Below are positions 27,076-35,641 of a stretch of 64,000 nt of DNA, piece by piece. The translations under genes and the position numbers were made by a program. The DNA comes from a bacterium (GTDB lineage: Bacteria > Planctomycetota > Planctomycetia > Planctomycetales > Planctomycetaceae): positions 1 through 64,000 of the forward strand of contig WGME01000027.1 in NCBI GenBank assembly GCA_016125225.1, read 5' to 3'. The notes beneath the pieces were generated by a model that did no database searches, was not told the DNA's origin, and saw only the letters and a list, made by a program, of their open reading frames with translations. How positions within the stretch are numbered: position 1 is the first letter of the stretch; the number at the start of each line of letters is the position of its first letter.

Positions 27076-30000
27076 ATGGGACTACGGAATTCGATCATTC
27101 AAAGCGGGCTGCTGCTGGGTCTGCTGGCGAGCCATTCCGCCGCTCAATTTGGCGGCTTTCAACCCGATCCGAATGCGACGGAACGTTTGACACCCGTCGT
27201 TCCCGTGCCCGGGGAATTGCGTTCGGTCATCGAGGATGCCCGTCAGCAAATTGCAGCCGGAGAAACGGCTTCAGCACTGGTCTTTCTCCAGTTCATCATT
27301 GATGCCCCCGAGGACTTTTTTGCCGACCCGTCGCTGCGGAAAAGTCTGAAACAGTCGGCGGAAGACATTTTGGCGGAATTCACGCCGGAACAACTCGAAC
27401 CGTATGAGGTGCAATATCAGGCCGCAGCCCAAGCTCTGCAACGACAGGTCTTGGAGTCCGGCCACTTTGCGGATCGCCAGCAGTTGCTCAGTCGCTACCG
27501 CATGACTTCCGTGGGACATAACGCCGTCCGTTGGGAAGCCTTGCGTGCCTACGATGACGGCCGCTATCTCGATGCAGCCAGGTTATGGGAAGGGATCGCT
27601 TCGGCCCCGGCAAATGTTTCTGAGACGTTACAGCATGCGTTGTCCTGGTGGCTGGTCGGGCAGCCATCGCGGGCGGTCGCCACCCTGGCTCGCAGGCAGG
27701 GAGACGGGCCGCAACTCGTTGTGCTGGGAGATCAGGAATGGCAAATTCCAGCCGAGCAGCAAGCCTTATTTCCGTGGTTCACACAACAGGTTCCTTCCAG
27801 AGTTGTGTCGCCGACTGCTCAGCGTCAGTGGCTGATGAGTCGTGGCGGCACCAATGGCAATGGCATGGCCACTCCGGCTGGACCTGTGGGGGCACGCGTC
27901 TGGACCAACGAACTCGATCTCCGTTTCCCGGAATGGTATGAGGGCGAATTCGGGCGGCCGGGTAATCTTGTGGATTGGCGTGCTCAACTGCAGGAGTTGG
28001 TTGAAGAGTATCAGATCGAAGATTTGTTATTGCAGCCCGGCAGTCAGCCACTGGTTGTGAATGACACGGTCATCATCCGGACGCCTTTTGATATCGAAGC
28101 GTACGATCTCCGCACGGGGGCCTTGCAATGGCGGTCGGCTTTGACTGAACGAGCGTTGGCTCGCGCGATGAAGCCGATCATACTTTCCGAAGAAGACGAA
28201 GAGATCTCGTTACAGCGGCGCGGCAACGCTCGCAAATATCTGGAAGAACTCCTGTTCCGGGACCAGATTTCCGGCCAGTTGACTTCGGATGGCCAGCGCG
28301 TGTATGCCGTCCAGCAGCCGCCGTATCTCTCTCAGGAATCGCAGGTCTCCGTCATGATCGGGGGCCTGGAAGCCGCGATTTCCATGACGAATCATTTGGC
28401 GGCCTATGCCGTCGATGGAGGCCGGTTGGAGTGGGTCATTGGGGGAACCCGTCGCGAGACGCCACAATTGCTCGCGGGAACCTATTTTCTGGGACCACCC
28501 GTTTGCATCGATGACCAATTGTTTGTGCTGGGGGAAATTGGCGGTGAACTGCGTCTGTTTCAATTGACCTGCGATCCGCAACCAGAGCTGGTCTGGTCAC
28601 AGGTGATCGCGGCTCCGAATTTCCCCTTACAGTTCACCGAGCTTCGTCGATTATCGGGACTGACCCCGGCCGCAGCCGATCATTTATTGATTTGTCCGAC
28701 CAGTTCCGGACTGGTCGTGGCTGTCGATCCCTTACAACGGCGGCTGGTGTGGGGCTATGAGTATCCATCGTTAGAAGCCCAACTCGCGACGAATGTGCGG
28801 CAAGTGGCCGTTCTCCGCCTGCAGAATCAAATGCTCGCAGGCGATGTGGATGAACGGCAATCCCGCTGGCTCGATTCCGCACCAATCATCGCCGACGGAC
28901 ATGTGCTGCTGACACCGCGAGATTCACACGACTTGCACTGCCTCGATCTGCTAACCGGGGAACTGAAATGGAAGCAGCCGCGCGGACGCCGGCTGTATGT
29001 GGCAGGGGTGCGGGGGGGCAAGGTGCTCCTGGTGGGGCGCGAGCAAGTTGAAGCGATCGATCTGAAGTCGGGTAACCCTGCCTGGCAGAAGCCTCTTCCG
29101 ATTGTTGAGCCGTCGGGGCGGGGGATTGCACTCGCCGATCAATATCTGCTGCCGCTCTCTTCCGGGCAGATCATGGGCATCGACTATGGCACGGGAGCTA
29201 TTCGCTTTCAGTCACGACTTGGCGAAGGCTACCGCCCGGGGAATCTGGCCGCGGGATCGGGAGCCTTGGTGTCGCTCAACCTGGCATCATTGACGGCCTA
29301 CCGATCGGTCTCTGAGATTCAGGAAGACGTTGCACAAGTCTTGTCGAAGCAACCACAAGATCCTGCGGCTCTTGCCTTGCAGGGAGAGTTGGCACTGCTC
29401 GCCGGGGACCGTACCGCTGCCATGCGCGATTTGCGATTGTCGTTGCAGCAACAGCCAAATCTGCATGCAGGAATGGTGTATGCGGACTTGATGATTGAAG
29501 GGTTGCAGGCCAATTTCAATCAGTTTCGCGGTGAGATCGATGCGATCGATCGTTTGATTACTGACCCCGAACAACGCTCGGAATTTATTACCCGTGTGGC
29601 TGCCGGTTTTGAACAGAGTGGCGAATACCGTCGAGCCTTCGAACAATTTTTGCGGCTGACTCTCGACGCCAACCCGACTTATCAACTGGAGCGTTTGAAC
29701 GACCAGTTGATGGTCCGTCGCGATCGATTGATTCGTGGTCACATTCAAAGTTTGTTGGCCATGGCCAATCCGCAAGATCGCGAAATCATGGAGGCTCAAC
29801 TGGCGGAACGGGCCAAAGCCCTGATCGATCCGGAAGATCCCGAAAGCCATCAACGTTTTCTCGATTACTTCGATGGGACCCGTCTGGCCGATGAAATCCG
29901 CCTGCAGGAATTAAACCTTTCTACGGATCTGTCCGTCACTGAGCGCATGGCGGCGTGGTCGCGATTGACCGACAGCCGTGAACCCGCCATTGCGGCCTAT

Positions 30001-31629
30001 GCCATCGCGAAATTGGCACGTGCTGGCCTCGATCGTCGTCGTGCCGATGAAGCCGCCGCGTGGATGCAACGTCTTCAGCGTGATTATCCTAGTCAGGAAA
30101 TTACGCCCGGTATGTCGGCGCAGGCGGTCATTCAGTCGTGGCAAAAAGAATTCGAAGCCCTCTCGGGCAGTGCTCCAAGGGCCTGGCCGGTGGAAGAATG
30201 GTCGGCTGTTCGGGAGCAACGTCCGCCGGAATTCCGTCGTTCCTCGATCGTGGAACAGGTCGGTCCCAGGCACCCGGTGTATGGCAACTGGACATTCGAA
30301 ATCACGGAAGATGCTCCCTCGATCCTGATTGCTCGCGATGCCGCCAGCCATCGCCGGTGGTCGGTCGCGTTGCCGTTCGAGTTGATCCAGAATCAGCCCT
30401 TTTTCGGCCCTCGCAATTCCGCCCCGCAATTGCACATTTCCGGTCCCTACTTCGCCTTGTCGTTCGGTACGGCCTTTCTGGTGTTCGACGTGGCCACACC
30501 CAATGCCGTGCCACGCTATCTGTGGCATCGCTCACTGATGCAGACGACCCCGAATCCAGCCTTGCCAACCATGGCAAACTCGTTGCGAGCATCCGGGGTC
30601 ACGGTGCGTGTGGAGTACATGCCTAGCGGCCGGAGACGAGTTCGTGCCGTCGAAAGTGATTCGTACCTCACGGTGGGCCAGTTCATTGGTGCGAGCACCC
30701 AGCAGGTTTGCTATCAGGTGGGGTCTCGCCTGATGGCCGCTGACCCGGAAACGGGCGAGATCTTATGGATGCGTCGCGATATGCCATCGCAGACCGAATC
30801 CGTGGCAGATGATCAGCACGTCCTGCTGCTGGATACCCAGAAGTCGGAAGCCTGGGTCATTCGCGCGACCGATGGCGAATTGCTCACTCGGCGACCAGTG
30901 CCTTTGGTTGACAATTGGCTGTGGTTTGGCGGTACGCAGCTTCTCAGCTTCATCGGCCCACCGGAATCTCGCACGCTGGAATGTTTCGACGTTCTCAGTG
31001 GGAAGATGATCTGGACGGAATCGCTGGCTCCCACCACTCGCTGCACGGTCACGAGTGATGGGCTTGTTGCCTGCCTCGACCAGGAAGGCAGCTGGCGTTT
31101 GCTCAATCGCCAGACAGGTATGGAGCATTCGTCGGGAACAACCCCGAAATTTTCACGTCTCGATTTTGTCTGGGTCCAACCCGAACAAGAGGGATACCTG
31201 GTTGTCGCGGGGGCTACGCATCCCGTGGCCAAAGATCTGGTGGTGGGGACCTATGAAGGCAACCAGGTGCCGATCGCGGGCCGCGTGCTGTTCATGCCTC
31301 AGTCAGGCAAGAAACCAGAATGGCATGTTTCGCTGGCCCCGACTGCTTTTCAGGTGATTCAGCCCGCGAGCGTACCCATCCTGGCCTTTGCAGGCCGCGT
31401 ACTGTCACATCCCACCGCGGATGAACCGAACCCCCGAGCAAGATTCTCGGCGACATTCCTCGACCGCCGCACCGGTAGCGTCGTGTACAAAGCCGATGAC
31501 CCTGTCGCACCGGGCATGTATCAGTTCGACTTTGACGGAGACCGACAGCGCATTGTCGCGAATTTTCTGACCTTCGTCATTGAAATGCGTCCCAAACCCA
31601 CCACGGCCGCCGAACCTGATGGGCAATAA
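27076..31629 (+). CDS. Very large exported PQQ-like beta-propeller/TPR protein
   Basis: A 1517-aa protein with a signal peptide (SIIQSGLLLGLLASHSAA). An N-terminal alpha-solenoid (about residues 20-200) is followed by a first propeller with PQQ-like repeats. These include YDLRTGALQWR, YAVDGGRLEWVIGG, LDLLTGELKWKQP, IDLKSGNPAWQKP and IDYGTGAIRFQS, running to about residue 750. A TPR-like helical stretch follows (about 760-1040), then a second propeller with MAADPETGEILWMRRD and CFDVLSGKMIWTE. The last region ends in FDGDRQRIVANF. Such 'PQQ-like' repeats usually do not bind PQQ in planctomycetes but form protein-interaction scaffolds like BamB. A GTG at 27073 immediately precedes the chosen ATG. 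Confidence 0.88.
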   Translation: MGLRNSIIQSGLLLGLLASHSAAQFGGFQPDPNATERLTPVVPVPGELRSVIEDARQQIAAGETASALVFLQFIIDAPEDFFADPSLRKSLKQSAEDILAEFTPEQLEPYEVQYQAAAQALQRQVLESGHFADRQQLLSRYRMTSVGHNAVRWEALRAYDDGRYLDAARLWEGIASAPANVSETLQHALSWWLVGQPSRAVATLARRQGDGPQLVVLGDQEWQIPAEQQALFPWFTQQVPSRVVSPTAQRQWLMSRGGTNGNGMATPAGPVGARVWTNELDLRFPEWYEGEFGRPGNLVDWRAQLQELVEEYQIEDLLLQPGSQPLVVNDTVIIRTPFDIEAYDLRTGALQWRSALTERALARAMKPIILSEEDEEISLQRRGNARKYLEELLFRDQISGQLTSDGQRVYAVQQPPYLSQESQVSVMIGGLEAAISMTNHLAAYAVDGGRLEWVIGGTRRETPQLLAGTYFLGPPVCIDDQLFVLGEIGGELRLFQLTCDPQPELVWSQVIAAPNFPLQFTELRRLSGLTPAAADHLLICPTSSGLVVAVDPLQRRLVWGYEYPSLEAQLATNVRQVAVLRLQNQMLAGDVDERQSRWLDSAPIIADGHVLLTPRDSHDLHCLDLLTGELKWKQPRGRRLYVAGVRGGKVLLVGREQVEAIDLKSGNPAWQKPLPIVEPSGRGIALADQYLLPLSSGQIMGIDYGTGAIRFQSRLGEGYRPGNLAAGSGALVSLNLASLTAYRSVSEIQEDVAQVLSKQPQDPAALALQGELALLAGDRTAAMRDLRLSLQQQPNLHAGMVYADLMIEGLQANFNQFRGEIDAIDRLITDPEQRSEFITRVAAGFEQSGEYRRAFEQFLRLTLDANPTYQLERLNDQLMVRRDRLIRGHIQSLLAMANPQDREIMEAQLAERAKALIDPEDPESHQRFLDYFDGTRLADEIRLQELNLSTDLSVTERMAAWSRLTDSREPAIAAYAIAKLARAGLDRRRADEAAAWMQRLQRDYPSQEITPGMSAQAVIQSWQKEFEALSGSAPRAWPVEEWSAVREQRPPEFRRSSIVEQVGPRHPVYGNWTFEITEDAPSILIARDAASHRRWSVALPFELIQNQPFFGPRNSAPQLHISGPYFALSFGTAFLVFDVATPNAVPRYLWHRSLMQTTPNPALPTMANSLRASGVTVRVEYMPSGRRRVRAVESDSYLTVGQFIGASTQQVCYQVGSRLMAADPETGEILWMRRDMPSQTESVADDQHVLLLDTQKSEAWVIRATDGELLTRRPVPLVDNWLWFGGTQLLSFIGPPESRTLECFDVLSGKMIWTESLAPTTRCTVTSDGLVACLDQEGSWRLLNRQTGMEHSSGTTPKFSRLDFVWVQPEQEGYLVVAGATHPVAKDLVVGTYEGNQVPIAGRVLFMPQSGKKPEWHVSLAPTAFQVIQPASVPILAFAGRVLSHPTADEPNPRARFSATFLDRRTGSVVYKADDPVAPGMYQFDFDGDRQRIVANFLTFVIEMRPKPTTAAEPDGQ

Positions 31630-31733
31630 GTCTTGCTGGCTGATCGCAGACGGACCGAGCATTGCAAAGCCGAATCTTTTGCAGCAGACTCAACCGTGCG
31701 CGAATGCTGCCGTTCCCTCACCGGATCTGTTCG

Positions 31734-33452
31734 ATGACAAATTCTCTGGGCGTTTTCACCAAGTTGGTCTCTGTTAGTCTCATTCTGGCGATGTTCGCCT
31801 GGGCCATGCCGGCTGCGACTGCTGACGACGTGGTGATCGCCGAGCGGGGCATGGTGGTTTCCGTCTCCGCCCCGGCGAGTGAAGTCGGTCGCGATATCTT
31901 GAAGCGAGGGGGCAACGCAGTCGATGCGGCCGTGGCGACCGCGCTTGCGCTAGCGGTCACACATCCCGCGGCGGGCAATATTGGCGGCGGGGGATTCATG
32001 ATGATTCACCCGGCTCCCGGGTCGAATGAATCGCCGATTTGCATTGATTACCGCGAGGTGGCCCCCCTATCAAGCACACGAGACATGTATGCTCATACCA
32101 AGAACGCCCTGGGTCACAAAGCGGTCGGCGTGCCAGGAACCTTGCGGGGCTTGGAACTCGCTCATGCGAAGTACGGAAAACTTCCTTGGAAGTCTCTGGT
32201 GCAACCCGCTGTGCAACTTGCGGCCGAGGGTTTTGCCATCGATGACTACCTAGCGAAAGAGTTCAATCGGATCAATCACGAGGGAAGCTGGGAGGCCTTC
32301 GAGGAATTTCGCCGGGTCATCAAGCCGCCGGGCTTGCAGGCGGAATGGCACGCCAGCAACACATTTCAGCAACCCGATCTCGCTCTGACATTAACGCACA
32401 TTGCCAAGAACGGTCCCGACGCGTTCTACAAAGGCCCTGTGGCGGACCTGTTGATTGCAGAGATGGAAGCCGGCGGCGGTTACATCACCAAGGCCGATTT
32501 GGCGGGCTATGAGGCCAAACCACGCTCGCCCATCCGGGGCACGTATCGTGGCTACGACATCTTTGGCCCCCCACCGCCGAGTTCCGGTGGCACCTGCTTA
32601 CTGCAGATGCTGAAAATGCTGGAACGGTACGACCTCAAGTCAAAGGGACGCTGGTCGCCCGACACGGTGCACCTCATGGTCGAATCGATGCGGCGGGCCT
32701 ATGCCGACCGTGCACGATACCTGGCCGATCCCGACTTCGTCGACATCCCTGACGATCTTCTGAGCGAACAACACATTGCCGAACTGGTCTCGACCATTGA
32801 TCTGGCCAAGGCGACCCCCAGTGCCGACGTTGCCCCTGATATCCCGCTGGTCGCTGAAGGAACCAGCACGACACACTTTTCAGTCATCGACGCCGATGGC
32901 ATGGCGGTCTCCAACACTTATACTCTCGAATCAAGTTATGGCAGCCGGGTGATGGTCCGCGGCGGCGGGTTCCTGCTCAACAATGAAATGGGCGATTTCA
33001 ACTGGCATCCGGGAAAGACCACGACCACCGGCCAGATCGGCACGGTGCCCAATCAGATTGAACCCCGCAAACGGATGTTGAGTTCACAGACGCCGACCAT
33101 CATCGCCCGCAATGGCAAAGTGATCCTGGTCACCGGCAGTCCCGGCGGCCGGACCATCATTAACACGGTCTTGCAAGTGGTGCTCAACGTCGTCGAGTTC
33201 GACATGTCACCGCGAGATGCCGTCGATACACCGCGGCTGCATCACCAGTGGTTCCCTGACGAAATCCGCTTTGAGGCTCGTAAGTCTTCCGAGTATGCCA
33301 AGTTGATTTCTATCCTCGAACAACGCGGCCATCGTTTCAGCGCCACCAGTTCGCGGCAAGGCGATGCCCATACGATCTGGATCGACCCAGTGACCGGCCA
33401 TTTCCACGGCATCGCCGACCGCCGCATCAGTGGCCATGCGGCGGGATGGTGA
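31734..33452 (+). CDS. ggt: Gamma-glutamyltransferase
   Basis: A 572-aa N-terminal nucleophile hydrolase with a signal peptide (KLVSVSLILAMFAWAMPAAT). The large-subunit part shows GGNAVDAAVATALALAVTHP and NIGGGGFMMIH, with the substrate-binding YRE. The autoprocessing site is STTHFSV, where Thr379 is the predicted nucleophile and new N-terminus of the small subunit. The small subunit contains YGSRVMVRGGGFLLNNEMGD and TGSPGGRTIINTVLQV. It should cleave glutathione and other gamma-glutamyl compounds in the periplasm. I chose the ATG at 31734, which gives a proper signal peptide, over 31662. Confidence 0.94.
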   Translation: MTNSLGVFTKLVSVSLILAMFAWAMPAATADDVVIAERGMVVSVSAPASEVGRDILKRGGNAVDAAVATALALAVTHPAAGNIGGGGFMMIHPAPGSNESPICIDYREVAPLSSTRDMYAHTKNALGHKAVGVPGTLRGLELAHAKYGKLPWKSLVQPAVQLAAEGFAIDDYLAKEFNRINHEGSWEAFEEFRRVIKPPGLQAEWHASNTFQQPDLALTLTHIAKNGPDAFYKGPVADLLIAEMEAGGGYITKADLAGYEAKPRSPIRGTYRGYDIFGPPPPSSGGTCLLQMLKMLERYDLKSKGRWSPDTVHLMVESMRRAYADRARYLADPDFVDIPDDLLSEQHIAELVSTIDLAKATPSADVAPDIPLVAEGTSTTHFSVIDADGMAVSNTYTLESSYGSRVMVRGGGFLLNNEMGDFNWHPGKTTTTGQIGTVPNQIEPRKRMLSSQTPTIIARNGKVILVTGSPGGRTIINTVLQVVLNVVEFDMSPRDAVDTPRLHHQWFPDEIRFEARKSSEYAKLISILEQRGHRFSATSSRQGDAHTIWIDPVTGHFHGIADRRISGHAAGW

Positions 33453-33504
33453 TCGTTATTGTTTTTTGTTCGAAGAAAGCCTCATTATCGTCTGAGTTCA
33501 TCCG

Positions 33505-34740
33505 ATGCAGTCGAAACTAAGCGGCCGTGCAATTCTCGTCGCACTGATGTCGGTGATTGTATCGGCTGCAGTCTGGTGGACACTCCTCACCGATCTCATG
33601 TCCTATCCGGGAGGACCGCCGCAATATGGCTTCCCCTTAACATATCGGCTGGATTTAGCCGGAATCGCCGAGCGGTTCTATCCGCAAGCGTGTGCATTTG
33701 ATCTGGTGATCGCGGGCATCACAATTGTGGCGACCGGATATACGACTGGAAAAGTAGCAGCAAAATCTTCCTGGGTCGTCTGCATCGCCTTTCTGTCCTG
33801 TGGCGTGCTGATGCTCTTTTTGGGCTGGTGCCGATCTGACTTTGCATTAAGTGCTTATTCGCCACTTTTGCCTCTGCTGCTATTTTTTTCAGTGATGCTT
33901 CTACTAGCCCTCTGGCCGGTTAGCCTGATTTTCACCGGATGGCATTTGGGATGCCGATACCTGGGGCAGTCGTTTGCTGCCATCGTTCCAGTCGCTCTGG
34001 TTGGGATACTGATTGGCATGTCAGTGTTATGCGAGCCTCAGGATCTTTATTTCAATCCGACACGCGAAGATATTCCCTCACTGGTTGAGTTACTTTCTGA
34101 TGAAAGTCCTCGTGTCCGAAGTTATGCCGTTTCTCTTCTGCAGCGGTTTTGTCCCCTCGACAAGCCAACAGCGCAGGCCATCATCCGTGCGATGTCCGAC
34201 CCCGATCAAATGGTATCATCGAATGCAATTTCGCTGGCCTCGGATTTAGGTCCAGAGCGCGCTGCGGCTATCCCGTTGCTGATCGAAAAATTCCTGGAGA
34301 CAGATTGCTGTGTTCACGAATTGGGTGAAATGAACGGCCTTGCGAAGGAGGCAATACCCGCCTTGAAATCGAGGCTTCCGGGTGCCGAGGGATATCTCAA
34401 GCTGAGCATTTGCCAAGCCCTCTGGAAAATTGAACGGAATACCGACGAGGTGGTTCCGGCTCTCATTCAACTCCTTGACGATGAATTTGACCCGCTCCGA
34501 TGTGATGCCGCGGAGTTGCTTGGGCGAATAGGCTCTCCGGCAAAAGCCGCCCTGCCACGGCTTCAAGAGATGGTGGCGAATGTTACACCGTCACGAGAGC
34601 CACAACCGCCGCCCCTCTCGACGAATGGTGAGCCGATGGTAGTTGCAGCCACCGAGGCAGACTTCTATCCACGAATTCGTCAGGCAGCACAAACAGCCCT
34701 GGAGAGAATCAAGAGGTCCGACGAATCTTCGGTACCGTGA
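33505..34740 (+). CDS. Membrane protein with HEAT repeats
   Basis: A 411-aa protein. About five transmembrane segments lie in the first 175 residues (for example ILVALMSVIVSAAVWWTLL and LLLFFSVMLLLALWPVSLI). From about residue 185 to 405 there are HEAT-like helical repeats (SLVELLSDESPRVRSYAVSL, AAIPLLIEKFLETD, VPALIQLLDDEFDPLRCDAA). The repeats would lie on one side of the membrane as a binding surface. No enzymatic motif is seen. It has an isolated position between ggt and the DUF3445 gene. The function is not known. Confidence 0.85.
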   Translation: MQSKLSGRAILVALMSVIVSAAVWWTLLTDLMSYPGGPPQYGFPLTYRLDLAGIAERFYPQACAFDLVIAGITIVATGYTTGKVAAKSSWVVCIAFLSCGVLMLFLGWCRSDFALSAYSPLLPLLLFFSVMLLLALWPVSLIFTGWHLGCRYLGQSFAAIVPVALVGILIGMSVLCEPQDLYFNPTREDIPSLVELLSDESPRVRSYAVSLLQRFCPLDKPTAQAIIRAMSDPDQMVSSNAISLASDLGPERAAAIPLLIEKFLETDCCVHELGEMNGLAKEAIPALKSRLPGAEGYLKLSICQALWKIERNTDEVVPALIQLLDDEFDPLRCDAAELLGRIGSPAKAALPRLQEMVANVTPSREPQPPPLSTNGEPMVVAATEADFYPRIRQAAQTALERIKRSDESSVP

Positions 34741-34798
34741 TATTCGGGAGTGCTGCGTCGAGTTCCTGTCACCACTGGCTATGGTCTAACATTGAAGC

Positions 34799-35641
34799 AT
34801 GGAGCTGACAAAATTATTCGCCGCTTCCGCTCATCGCTGGCAGATGGGGCTGCGGCGGGCGACGGATTTGGCTGAGTTTTTCCAACCGCACGATGAGACG
34901 GGCTCGGCGATGACGGAGCGCCGAGATTCTCTGAAGTCGCATCCCGAACGTTATCTGGCTGAGTTGCTAGAAGCGGCTGTGGCGATTCGTGAGACACTTC
35001 GGTTGCTATCCGTATCTGAGGGCGTTGTTCCCGAACCACAGTTAAGTGCAACGGGGGACGCGCCGTTACAACTCGGACAAACCTACGAACCCGATGCTGT
35101 CTGGCTGGCTCCCGATGCAGCTGGCGACGTTCGCCTTGTCGGTGGCGTGGTCTGCTTTCCCAGCAGTTGGTCGCTGCCGGACAAGCTCGGTCAGCCGTTA
35201 TCGCAAGTCCATGCCGTAGTACCCGGGTTGAATGCCACTTTGGGTCGGCCGATCGATTCGTTCCTCCGGAAGCTGGTTCCCGGAGATGTCTGGCGTCGCG
35301 AGAACTGGGGGCTGAGTGGCGACGATCGGCGGAACCATCACCCCTGCTGTCCGCGGACGCCGTTGGAGATATGCCCGCGCGTCGATCAAGTGTGGATCCG
35401 CATCGAGCATCAACTGCTGCTGAAGCTGCCACAGTCGGGTGGCATTCTCTTTGGCATCCGGCTGGAAATCATGCCACTCGCTGCGGTCGTAAGCCACTCT
35501 CTGGCTCGGCGTCAGTTGTTGCACCAACTCGAAACCATGTCGCCGCTTATCGCGGAGTACAAAGGTCTCACGGCCGCACGCTCGGGATTGATCGACTTAC
35601 TTCAGAGCGCTGAATCAGTCACGATCACTCTTCCGGAATGA
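34799..35641 (+). CDS. DUF3445 heme-dependent oxidative N-demethylase-like protein
   Basis: A 280-aa soluble protein. It begins with RWQMGLRR and contains VCFPSSWSLPDKLGQPLSQV, HAVVPGLN, FLRKLVPGDVWRRENWGL and IRIEHQLLLKLP, the ordered conserved blocks of DUF3445. The reference members are PAS-like heme proteins with oxidative N-demethylase activity (subunits of dimethylamine monooxygenase). The His in QVHAVVPG is a candidate heme ligand in the family. No partner reductase gene is adjacent. Its last 17 bases overlap the 3' end of the convergent giant gene. Confidence 0.8.
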   Translation: MELTKLFAASAHRWQMGLRRATDLAEFFQPHDETGSAMTERRDSLKSHPERYLAELLEAAVAIRETLRLLSVSEGVVPEPQLSATGDAPLQLGQTYEPDAVWLAPDAAGDVRLVGGVVCFPSSWSLPDKLGQPLSQVHAVVPGLNATLGRPIDSFLRKLVPGDVWRRENWGLSGDDRRNHHPCCPRTPLEICPRVDQVWIRIEHQLLLKLPQSGGILFGIRLEIMPLAAVVSHSLARRQLLHQLETMSPLIAEYKGLTAARSGLIDLLQSAESVTITLPE

